64,000 bases of DNA from Alysiella sp. (GTDB lineage Bacteria > Pseudomonadota > Gammaproteobacteria > Burkholderiales > Neisseriaceae), in NCBI RefSeq assembly GCF_030525755.1, contig NZ_JAUNEC010000001.1, positions 85,103 to 149,102 of the forward strand, given 5' to 3'. A model generated the notes under the pieces. That model saw nothing but the letters and a program-made list of their open reading frames with translations. It had not been told where the DNA came from and made no database searches. The first letter of the stretch is position 1, and every line of letters begins with the position of its first letter. The translations under genes were made by a program, and so were the position numbers. This document shows, in pieces, positions 48,287 through 56,405 of the stretch.

Positions 48287-49453
48287 ATGATGAACAGCCC
48301 ACACGAAACCTTTTTGCGCGAAAATCACGCTTTTTTTACCGATTTGCGCCACAAAATCCACCAAAATCCCGAATTGGGCTTTGAAGAAGAACAAACCAGC
48401 CAAATGGTTGCCAATTTATTGCAAGAATGGGGCTATGAAGTGCATCGCGGTTTGGCAAAAACAGGCGTGGTTGGCAGCCTGAAAGTGGGCAACAGCAACA
48501 AAACCATCGGTTTACGCGCCGATATGGACGCGCTGCCCATTGTGGAAACCACAGGCAAAGCGTGGCAAAGCCAAATCAAAGGCAAATTTCACGGTTGCGG
48601 ACACGATGGGCATACGGTTTCCCTGTTGGCGGCGGCACAGGCTTTGGCGCACAGCAAAAATTTCAACGGCACCGTGCGCGTGATTTTTCAGCCAGCCGAA
48701 GAATTGCTCTATGGCGGCAAAGTCATGTTGCAAGACGGTTTATTTGAACAATTTCCATGCGATGTGATTTTTGGTTTGCACAATATGCCCACTTTGCCCG
48801 CAGGCGAATTTTATTTCCGCGAAGGCGCATTCATGGCATCGTGCGACACGCTGCACATTCACGTTCACGGCAAAGGCGGACACGGTGCCATGCCCGAACA
48901 CACGATTGACGCAACTTTAATTGCTTGCCAAATTGCGGTGGCGTTGCAAACCATCGTGTCGCGCAATGTGGGGGCTTTGCAACAGGGCGTGATTACGGTG
49001 GGCGCAATTCAATCAGGAGACGCGCCCAATGTCATCAACGATTACGCTTTGATGAAATTGAGTGTACGTTCCCTGTCGCCCGAAGTGCGCGAATTGCTGC
49101 TCAAACGCATTGGCGAAGTAGCAGAATTTCAAGCAAAAAGTTTTGGCGCAACCGCAAAAGTGGAACACATCAACGGTTGCCCAGCCGTGATGAATGGCGC
49201 AGCCGCCACGCAATTTGCCACCGAAGTCGCACAAAATTTGGTGGGCGCAGATAAAGTCCACACGAATTGTCCGCCCTTGATGGGCAGCGAAGATTTTGCA
49301 TTTATGTTGGAAGCCAATCCGAATGGCTGCTACTGTTTCATTGGCAATGGCGATGGCAATATGGTGCATCACCCCAATTATGATTTTAATGATGAAATCA
49401 TTGTGCCAGCCGCCGCATATTGGTGTGCTTTGGTGGAAGATTATTTGCGTTGA
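48287..49453 (+). CDS. M20-family amidohydrolase, hippurate hydrolase-like
   Basis: A 388-residue zinc/manganese hydrolase of the M20D group, which cleaves N-acyl amino acids such as hippurate, N-acetyl amino acids or indole-acetyl conjugates. It has IGLRADMDALPIVE, the metal site FHGCGHDGHTVSLLAAA, FQPAEELLYGGKVML (catalytic Glu), FGLHNMPTLPAG and MGSEDFAFML. The start follows AAGGAAGCACATC. It heads a three-gene run with an unknown protein and an MFS transporter, suggesting uptake or export of the substrate or product. Confidence 0.9.
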   Translation: MMNSPHETFLRENHAFFTDLRHKIHQNPELGFEEEQTSQMVANLLQEWGYEVHRGLAKTGVVGSLKVGNSNKTIGLRADMDALPIVETTGKAWQSQIKGKFHGCGHDGHTVSLLAAAQALAHSKNFNGTVRVIFQPAEELLYGGKVMLQDGLFEQFPCDVIFGLHNMPTLPAGEFYFREGAFMASCDTLHIHVHGKGGHGAMPEHTIDATLIACQIAVALQTIVSRNVGALQQGVITVGAIQSGDAPNVINDYALMKLSVRSLSPEVRELLLKRIGEVAEFQAKSFGATAKVEHINGCPAVMNGAAATQFATEVAQNLVGADKVHTNCPPLMGSEDFAFMLEANPNGCYCFIGNGDGNMVHHPNYDFNDEIIVPAAAYWCALVEDYLR

Positions 49454-49467
49454 AAAAAGGAAAAATC

Positions 49468-50484
49468 ATGTTACAACAATTATACCAAACACAACACGCC
49501 GCCAAACAATTTTGGCAAGCATTTCAAAATGATTTTGCCCAACTCAAAACCTTGTCGGGACAAGAATTTGTGGAACAAGGCAATGAATTGTTGCGTCAAT
49601 TTTTGCCCGAAATGACTTTGGAATTTGTTGGCAATTGGGACAGTGGCGCGACTTTGGTCTTTACCGCACAAGGTATTACGGAATATTTTCATCAAGTGCA
49701 AATTTTAGTGGACACGCAACCGCAAAACCTGCCTTTTGCCGTGCAAGCCTTCCGTCACGCCTTACCCAATGTGGAACGATTTGAGATTGGCATCGGCGAT
49801 TGGCGGTTGAATGTGTCCGACATACTGTTTCACATTGATGAATGGCAAGAAATGCCTGCTTTAGAAATTGCTTTCACCCAAGATTTCACCGAAGAACAAC
49901 TGTCCGATGCTCAAAACATGACTTTCATCATGCTTGACCACATTTTGGGCGAATACAACAGTGCTGCGAAAATTGGTGCGGTGGATTTTGTGGAAACGGC
50001 AGACGATGATTTTGAACCCTTATTCAGGCTGCCTGAAGCATTATCGGCATTGTGGGCAGAGTTGGGGCGCACAGGTGTTTATCCACAAGAAGAATGGCAA
50101 TACGGCGTGGCGCAAATTGAAGAAGATGAAGAACATGAACAAGATGCTCTGGTTTTGACCCGCAATCAATCGGCAAACAGTTTGCTCGGTCGGGCAGACA
50201 TGGCTTGGGTGGTTTCGGTATCGTGTCAGTTGCGAAATGGCGATGATGTGGAAACCGCCTACGATTTGCAAGACCAATTCAATGCTTATGCCAATTTAAA
50301 TCAGCAAGGCATTGAAACATTGAGCGTAATGAATTTATCGCAAGGCGTGCGGACGGTGTTTGCTGCCACTTCTACGCCTGAAATTTTGTTTGCCCAAGCC
50401 GAAAAATTGTGTCAGCAATTTGCCGATTTGAACGCCCAAACACATTGTGAATACGACCCAAATTGGGCGCATTATCGTCAGTGA
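49468..50484 (+). CDS. Unknown acidic protein between the M20 hydrolase and MFS genes
   Basis: A 338-residue soluble, acidic protein. ATG 49468 (MLQQLYQTQHAAKQFW) follows AAAGGAAAAATC, 14 bases after the hydrolase stop. It seems to have two similar halves: an N-terminal part with LEIAFTQDFTEEQLSDAQN and a C-terminal part with MAWVVSVSCQLRNGDDVETA, ending NAQTHCEYDPNWAHYRQ. The C-terminal part faintly recalls DUF695-type proteins, which I cannot confirm. No signal peptide. It is probably co-transcribed with its neighbours. Confidence 0.7.
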   Translation: MLQQLYQTQHAAKQFWQAFQNDFAQLKTLSGQEFVEQGNELLRQFLPEMTLEFVGNWDSGATLVFTAQGITEYFHQVQILVDTQPQNLPFAVQAFRHALPNVERFEIGIGDWRLNVSDILFHIDEWQEMPALEIAFTQDFTEEQLSDAQNMTFIMLDHILGEYNSAAKIGAVDFVETADDDFEPLFRLPEALSALWAELGRTGVYPQEEWQYGVAQIEEDEEHEQDALVLTRNQSANSLLGRADMAWVVSVSCQLRNGDDVETAYDLQDQFNAYANLNQQGIETLSVMNLSQGVRTVFAATSTPEILFAQAEKLCQQFADLNAQTHCEYDPNWAHYRQ

Positions 50485-50531
50485 GTTTTTTTGAGGAGGC
50501 AGCTTGAAAATAAAAAATGAAAGGAAAAATC

Positions 50532-51911
50532 ATGCAAAATCAAACAGAATTCATCGGCAACAACCGTTTGCTCACAGGCATGGTGCTGGGCGTTTTGACA
50601 TTTTGGCTTTTTTACCAATCCATGTTTGTGGTGGTGCCAGCTTTGCAAAAAGATTTGGCTATGCCCGATACATCGCTCAATGCCGTGATTGGTTTGGGTT
50701 CGCTGTTTTCAGGCTGCTTTATCATTTTGATGGGCGGCTTGGCAGACCGTTTTGGACGCGTTAAATTCACTTATATCGGTTTTATGCTGAACATTTTGGC
50801 TTGCGTGGTGCTGTATTTCAGCCGCGATGCGATTTCTTTTGGCGCAGGTCGCGTGTTGCAAGGTTTATCGGCAGCCTGCATCATGCCCGCCACCATGTCC
50901 TTGATTAAAAACTACTATCATGGTGCAGAACGCCAACGCGCATTCAGTTTTTGGTCTATTGGTTCGTTTGGCGGTTCGGGTTTATCGTCCATAGTGGGCG
51001 GTGCGTTGGGAACGTATTTTGGCTGGAAAAGCATTTTTCTGCTTTCCATTGCCATTTCCATTTTGGGCATGATTTTGGTAAAAGGCACACCCGAAAGCAA
51101 ATCCCACGAAACAAGCAAACGCTATGATTACATTGGACTTTTCTCTTGTGTATTGGGTTTATTGGCATTGAATTTGCTGATTACCAAAGGTTTCCGTTGG
51201 GGCTGGGGCGACCCGATGACTTGGGTCATGTTGCTGGGCTTTGCGGTGATGGCAACGGTGTTTTTCATCACCGAAAAACGCTTACAACATGGCGCGTTTT
51301 TGGATTTTGCCCTGTTTCAAAATCGCGGATTCAATGGCGCGTGTTTGTCCAATTTTTTGTTGAACATCATGGTGGGTACTTTGTTGGTCAATAACATTTA
51401 TTTGCAAAAAGCACATGGTTTAACGGCTTTTCAGGCAGGCTTGCGTACTTTGGGTTATGTGGCGTTGGTAATGGTCATGATTCGTGTGAGCGAAAAATTG
51501 CTGCAAAAATGGGGCTACAAAAAACCGATGTGGTTGGGTACGAGCATCACCAGCTTTGGCGTGTTGCTGCTGTCGCTGACCATGCTGTCTGCCGATGTGT
51601 ATTTGACGCTTGTGCCGATTGCGTTTGCGGTATTTGGTTTTGGCTTGGGTTGCTATTCCACACCCGCCGCCGATTGCGCGATGGTAAACGTGCCTTTGGA
51701 CAAAGCAGGTGTGGGCGCAGGTGTGTTCAAAATGGCAAGTGCTTTGGGGGCTTCATTTGGCATTGCCACTGCAACCACCATTTTCACTTTGGTATCAACA
51801 GGTTCGGGCTTACACACGGGCGCACAAGTGGCATTTTTGACGATGTGTGGATTTGGGGTGTTGTCCACATTGGTGGTGTTGTGGGTTGTGCCAAAAGTGA
51901 TTAAAGCATAA
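50532..51911 (+). CDS. MFS transporter, DHA2-like
   Basis: A 459-residue major facilitator with 12-14 membrane segments. ATG 50532 follows AAAGGAAAAATC. Family signatures are the loop GGLADRFGRVKFTYIG after segment 2 and RVLQGLSAACIMPATMSLIK in segment 4, with FWSIGSFGGSGLSSIVGGAL (antiporter-like motif C region). Drug or metabolite export is typical of this group. As the third gene of the run with the M20 hydrolase, it may carry the hydrolase's substrate or product, which is inference. A very strong terminator follows. Confidence 0.87.
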   Translation: MQNQTEFIGNNRLLTGMVLGVLTFWLFYQSMFVVVPALQKDLAMPDTSLNAVIGLGSLFSGCFIILMGGLADRFGRVKFTYIGFMLNILACVVLYFSRDAISFGAGRVLQGLSAACIMPATMSLIKNYYHGAERQRAFSFWSIGSFGGSGLSSIVGGALGTYFGWKSIFLLSIAISILGMILVKGTPESKSHETSKRYDYIGLFSCVLGLLALNLLITKGFRWGWGDPMTWVMLLGFAVMATVFFITEKRLQHGAFLDFALFQNRGFNGACLSNFLLNIMVGTLLVNNIYLQKAHGLTAFQAGLRTLGYVALVMVMIRVSEKLLQKWGYKKPMWLGTSITSFGVLLLSLTMLSADVYLTLVPIAFAVFGFGLGCYSTPAADCAMVNVPLDKAGVGAGVFKMASALGASFGIATATTIFTLVSTGSGLHTGAQVAFLTMCGFGVLSTLVVLWVVPKVIKA

Positions 51912-51917
51912 AACGGT

Positions 51918-51969
51918 AAAAAGGTTTTCAGGCAGCCAAATAATACATTTGGCTGCCTGAAAACCTTTT
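51918..51969 (+). terminator. Strong terminator after the MFS gene
   Basis: A perfect stem of about 22 base pairs containing inverted uptake sequences: GGTTTTCAGGCAGCCAAA on the left, TTTGGCTGCCTGAAAACC on the right, flanked by A and T runs, seven-base loop. Confidence 0.9.
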
Positions 51970-51981
51970 GGTGAGTTTAAA

Positions 51982-52068
51982 ATAGTGTGGCGTTGATAAT
52001 GCCTTTATGTACTATTCGTACACGGTTCTGGTTTTCGCCTTGTACTGTTTTAATTTGAAATGACTATA
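51982..52068. repeat. Repeat family B, copy 3
   Basis: On the minus strand it reads ATAGTCATTTCAAATTAAAA, ACAAGGCGAAAACCAGAACC, GTGTACGAATAGTACATAAA and GGCATTATCAACGCC. These match, in order, the copy at 59295-59395. The order also matches the neisserial intergenic repeat that contains ACAAGGCGACGAAGCCGCA and AGTACAAATAGTACGGCAAG, as I remember it. Confidence 0.65.
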
Positions 52069-52071
52069 CTT

Positions 52072-52740
52072 TTATGCAAAGTGCAAAACAGCCCAGCCGT
52101 TTTGTTGTGCGTGTTGTAGCAAAACTTCATCGGGATTGACCGCAACGGGGTTGGAAACACGCAATAAAAGGGGTAAATCGTTTTTGGAATCGCTATAAAA
52201 ATAGGTTTTGCCATAGCTTGCCCAAGTTTGACCACGCGCTGCAAGCCATTGGTTTAGGCGTTCAATTTTGCCTTCGCGTAAGCTAGGTGTCCCTACAATT
52301 TTGCCTGTGTAGCGACCTTGTGCATTTTGTTCCAGTTGTGTGCCAATGATGTTGTTTATGCCAAATAAATGGCAAATGGGGCTGATGATGAATTCATTGG
52401 TGGACGAAATGACCAGCAATTCATCGCCTGCATCGCGGTGGCTTTCTACCAGCATCTTTGCCATTGCGGTAATGTGTGGCTTAATGTATTTTTCAGTAAA
52501 TTCGCGGTGCAATTCGTGCAGTGTTTCTTGCGAAAGTGCTTTCATGGGTTCAATTTGAAATGCCACGAATTCATGTACATTCAGGCAGCCATTTTGATAG
52601 TCTTGATAAAATTTGGCATTTTGTGCAGCGGCAACTTCTTTATCTAAAAAGCCTTTTTCCATCATGAATTGTGGCCATGCGTTGTCGCTGTCGGTGTTAA
52701 TCAGGGTGTGGTCAAGGTCAAAAATGGCAAGGTTTTTCAT
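52072..52740 (-). CDS. HAD-IB family phosphatase
   Basis: A 222-residue haloacid dehalogenase-like phosphatase of the SerB-related subfamily IB. The start at 52740 follows AGGAAACACC. Motif I is AIFDLDHTLINTDSD, motif II is in ELLVISSTNEF, and motifs III-IV are in TYFYSDSKNDLPLLL. The helical cap is between motifs I and II. Family members often act as phosphoserine-like or histidinol phosphatases; the substrate is not clear. Its start overlaps the hda stop by four bases, so the two are coupled. Confidence 0.88.
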   Translation of the reverse strand: MKNLAIFDLDHTLINTDSDNAWPQFMMEKGFLDKEVAAAQNAKFYQDYQNGCLNVHEFVAFQIEPMKALSQETLHELHREFTEKYIKPHITAMAKMLVESHRDAGDELLVISSTNEFIISPICHLFGINNIIGTQLEQNAQGRYTGKIVGTPSLREGKIERLNQWLAARGQTWASYGKTYFYSDSKNDLPLLLRVSNPVAVNPDEVLLQHAQQNGWAVLHFA

Positions 52741-53402
52741 GGTGTTTCCTGTTGAAGCAATTTTTTGAGTAGGGATAGGGTAATGGGTTTGCGTTGTATC
52801 ATGGAATAGTGTGCTAAGTCGTTGAACATGGTTAGCAAACTTTGTAAATCTTGTCGCCAATGTGTGATTAAATAATGGTAAATATTAGGGTCAATATTGA
52901 ATTGTCGCGTGGTGGCCAAATGGCTTAATGCGGCAATTTTTTCATCTTGGCTTAATGCTTTCACTTCATAGGATAAACACAATGACATGCGCGTTCGCAA
53001 ATCTTCGCGTACATTTAGTTTGGAGGGAGGTACTTCGGCAGCCAGCAATAAGTGTCCACGCTTTCGGTTGCGGAAGGTATTGAAAACATAAAATAATTCG
53101 GCTTGTTCTTCGGCATTTAATTGTTCAATTTGGTCTATCGCCAAATAATCCACTTCTGCGGCATGGTCGGTTAGCATATTGACAGCGGGGTCAATATATA
53201 AGGCATTTTTGCCGTTTTGCAAGGCTTGTCCGACCCATGCTTGCAGAATGTGGCTTTTACCTGTGCCTTGTCCGCCCCAAATGTACAAAAAAGGGTCATG
53301 TTCTTGTTGTAACATGAAAATCAGCTCGGCATTAGCCGTACCCAATAGTTTATCAAAACGGGGATAGGCTGGGGCATTTAAGTCTAGAAGCAATTGATTC
53401 AT
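52737..53402 (-). CDS. hda: DnaA regulatory inactivator Hda
   Basis: Hda binds the DNA-loaded sliding clamp and promotes ATP hydrolysis by DnaA, preventing re-initiation. The 221-residue product is a DnaA-like AAA+ protein. It has the clamp-binding motif QLLLDL right at the N-terminus, Walker A IWGGQGTGKSHIL, a degenerate Walker B YLAIDQIEQL, and the arginine-finger region REDLRTRMSLCLSYEV. Length and the lack of a DNA-binding domain IV fit Hda rather than DnaA. Confidence 0.92.
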   Translation of the reverse strand: MNQLLLDLNAPAYPRFDKLLGTANAELIFMLQQEHDPFLYIWGGQGTGKSHILQAWVGQALQNGKNALYIDPAVNMLTDHAAEVDYLAIDQIEQLNAEEQAELFYVFNTFRNRKRGHLLLAAEVPPSKLNVREDLRTRMSLCLSYEVKALSQDEKIAALSHLATTRQFNIDPNIYHYLITHWRQDLQSLLTMFNDLAHYSMIQRKPITLSLLKKLLQQETP

Positions 53403-53455
53403 AAATATATTGTGTGCCGAATGTGGATTTTGTTGAAATGTGGGTTTCAGGTAGC

Positions 53456-54793
53456 CTAAAAAGGATGGTGTTGGGTTGGTGGTATGGGTGGTTCAAGCCA
53501 AGTGTATTGGTGTTCATGCAATACTTGTCGCCATTGCATCAGGGTTTCTTGATGACTGCCTGAAATGGTTTGTGTGGTATTTTCAGGCAGCAAAAGTTGA
53601 ATAATTAAGCCGTTTGTTGCGCTTTGAGCTAAGCGTTGTAAAGTGCGGACGGTGCCTCGGTCGGGGACTTGGTTGCCGCGCACACCGATTAAGAGTTGTA
53701 CAGGATTGTGTGTTAAATCGTTTATCAAATTTGTCACATCTTCACGGCTGGCAAGTATGCCGTGATTGATCCAGTCTTGTCCCAGCTGGTGGTAAAACCA
53801 GTTTTCATCATGATGTGGCGTGTCCAGTAAAACTGCCCAATGTGCGCCTTGATGATTGAGTTGTACAGGTGGAATCTGAGGTGCCACATCGGCATGGTAA
53901 TCATCAGCTGAATCGGTAATGCGGCGTTGCCATTGTTGGATTATATTTTGATAATAAGGTAAATTTAAATCCAAACTGGGTGTTGAACGGTGTGTTCGCC
54001 ATAGACAATATGTCCATGCGATAAAACGCGGCAGTAAACCATAACACACTATACTACCCAGCAATAAACTGCCCCAAGCGGCTGCATTAACGGTATCTTG
54101 TGCATTGCGTCCCACCAAAATTGCCGCAACATCGGGTACGGCAAAACCCATTTTTTCAGGCAGCCATGCAAGAAGGTGAACAATGGTAATGAAAGTGTGG
54201 TCGGTGAGCAATGTGCTTTCCCAGTTGAAGCTGTATTGACGCACGGTTAAAAGCAGGAGTGCTGCGCCAAAAATGCCAATTAAAGCCGATAGTGCCAAGC
54301 GGTGTGTGATGATGCCAGCTTGCCAGCGTGTGTGTGGCAAAGTGGCAGTTTGGGCGTAAAGTTGGAATAGGGCTTGGGCGATATTGTCTTGGTTTTTGAG
54401 TTCAAACCATGAGACCAAAGGCAGCTTCGTGTTTCTGTGGGTAAATAGGGTAAACAGCCAGAACAGCAGCATCATGGTATTGATGCCCAAAGCACCTGTT
54501 AAAATCAGGAAAAAATTCAAATTACTTTGTTGCATCAATGTGTAAGTGCTACCCCAACCGAGTGTAAACCAAAAGATGGTTGCTGCCCATAAAATCAGTT
54601 GTTTGTGCCGATTGTGTCGGTTTAAGCGGTCGTGCAGTTCGTGAGTGCGGTCTATGATGATGGCACGTCGATGCAATTTGGCTTCGTTTGAGTCTTGTAT
54701 TGGGCGTAAACTTTCGGTAACGGCTTGTGGGTCGCTGGGGAAAATGTACCCACGTTGTTCCAATAGGCGCACGAGTTCGGTCAGTAAATACAT
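53456..54793 (-). CDS. DUF2868 family membrane protein
   Basis: A 445-residue protein. The start at 54793 (MYLLTELVRLLEQRGY) is preferred because the longer frame to 54871 only translates the short MITE-like copy 3. Four hydrophobic segments are seen (about residues 68-88, 96-118, 170-190 and 240-265), then a large soluble C-terminal domain (HWAVLLDTPHHDENWFYHQL, LLIGVRGNQVPDRGTVRTLQ). The layout fits DUF2868, a proteobacterial family of unknown function often paired with a GTPase-like DUF3482 protein, which is not seen here. Confidence 0.8.
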   Translation of the reverse strand: MYLLTELVRLLEQRGYIFPSDPQAVTESLRPIQDSNEAKLHRRAIIIDRTHELHDRLNRHNRHKQLILWAATIFWFTLGWGSTYTLMQQSNLNFFLILTGALGINTMMLLFWLFTLFTHRNTKLPLVSWFELKNQDNIAQALFQLYAQTATLPHTRWQAGIITHRLALSALIGIFGAALLLLTVRQYSFNWESTLLTDHTFITIVHLLAWLPEKMGFAVPDVAAILVGRNAQDTVNAAAWGSLLLGSIVCYGLLPRFIAWTYCLWRTHRSTPSLDLNLPYYQNIIQQWQRRITDSADDYHADVAPQIPPVQLNHQGAHWAVLLDTPHHDENWFYHQLGQDWINHGILASREDVTNLINDLTHNPVQLLIGVRGNQVPDRGTVRTLQRLAQSATNGLIIQLLLPENTTQTISGSHQETLMQWRQVLHEHQYTWLEPPIPPTQHHPF

Positions 54794-54810
54794 ATTGATT
54801 TGTTCAGTTT

Positions 54811-54854
54811 GAGAATCTGTGTTTATCTTATCAATTTGACGAACACAGGTTCTG
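54811..54854. repeat. MITE-like element A, copy 3 (44 bp, internally deleted)
   Basis: GAGAATCTGTGTTTATCTTA and its partner GACGAACACAGGTTCTG are the two ends of family A brought together with almost no interior. It lies between the sulfoxide reductase stop and the DUF2868 gene start. Confidence 0.6.
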
Positions 54855-54875
54855 AATTTCCACAAAATCAAGCCA

Positions 54876-55379
54876 TTAGGCTGCCTGAAACAGGTTTTCG
54901 CTCAAAATGGTACAAAGTTGTTGTAAATATTGCGCGTCTGTATCGTCAAAACGCGCCAAATGTTCATCGTCTACGTCCAATACGCCAATGATTGTACCGT
55001 TTGTATCATAAATTGGTACCACAATTTCCGATTGTGAACGCGATGAGCAGGCGATGTGGTCGGGGTGTTTGTTCACATTTTCTACAATGATGATACGTGC
55101 TTGCTGCCATGCTTGACCGCATACACCACGTCCTTTGGCAATGCGTGTACACGCAACAGGTCCTTGGAAAACATCAAGTTGCAATTCATTTTGGCTGGCG
55201 TTAACCCAATAGAACCCAACCCAAAGCCAATTGAATGTTTCTTTGAGTGCGGCGCAAACATTGCCCAATGCGGCAATGGGTAAGTCGCGGTCGCTTTCAA
55301 TAAGTGCACGCAGTTGTGGCAGCAATTCGGTGTAAGTGCTGTTTTTGTCTTGATGGGACGACAGTTTAAGTTCGTACAT
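54876..55379 (-). CDS. msrC: Free methionine-(R)-sulfoxide reductase
   Basis: fRMsr (MsrC) reduces free methionine-R-sulfoxide in the cytoplasm, protecting against oxidants. The 167-residue GAF-domain protein has the three family cysteines in GPVACTRIAKGRGVCGQAW and HIACSSRSQSEIVVP, with LDVDDEHLARFDDTD near the end. The last residues NLFQAA and the stop come from an uptake sequence, like the ends of YbeY and the broken methyltransferase. Confidence 0.93.
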   Translation of the reverse strand: MYELKLSSHQDKNSTYTELLPQLRALIESDRDLPIAALGNVCAALKETFNWLWVGFYWVNASQNELQLDVFQGPVACTRIAKGRGVCGQAWQQARIIIVENVNKHPDHIACSSRSQSEIVVPIYDTNGTIIGVLDVDDEHLARFDDTDAQYLQQLCTILSENLFQAA

Positions 55380-55417
55380 AATTTAATTTAGGTTGAGACG
55401 AGAAAATGTGATTAGGG

Positions 55418-55454
55418 GTTTCAGGCAGCCTATGATTAGGAGGATGCCTGAAAC
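55418..55454 (-). terminator. Terminator between adk and the sulfoxide reductase gene
   Basis: GTTTCAGGCAGCC and GGATGCCTGAAAC form a stem with one mismatch and an 11-base loop, 27 bases after the adk stop. Confidence 0.6.
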
Positions 55455-55480
55455 AAAGTGTTACAATGGGTAGATGAACA

Positions 55481-56167
<687 letters not shown>

Positions 56168-56405
56168 TCAAACGTTGTATGTTAATACGTTTTCAGGCTG
56201 CCTGAAAAGGGGGAATCAGGGTTCTGTGGCTTGAAAGCGTTGGAAAAGGCATACAAAAAATGACTTTGAATGCCATTTTTCCTGTTTTTCTTTGCAGGAG
56301 TGGCGCGAAAACGTTATCATATTGACATTTATCTGTGTCAAATCACGCAACAGTTTTACCTGTTTGGGCATTATTGTGAATAAACAAATGGGTAGGGAGA
56401 AGAAT

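Noticed and set aside
54794..54871. N-terminal extension of the DUF2868 protein
   Set aside because: The 26 extra residues are encoded by MITE-like copy 3; the internal start MYLLTEL looks natural.
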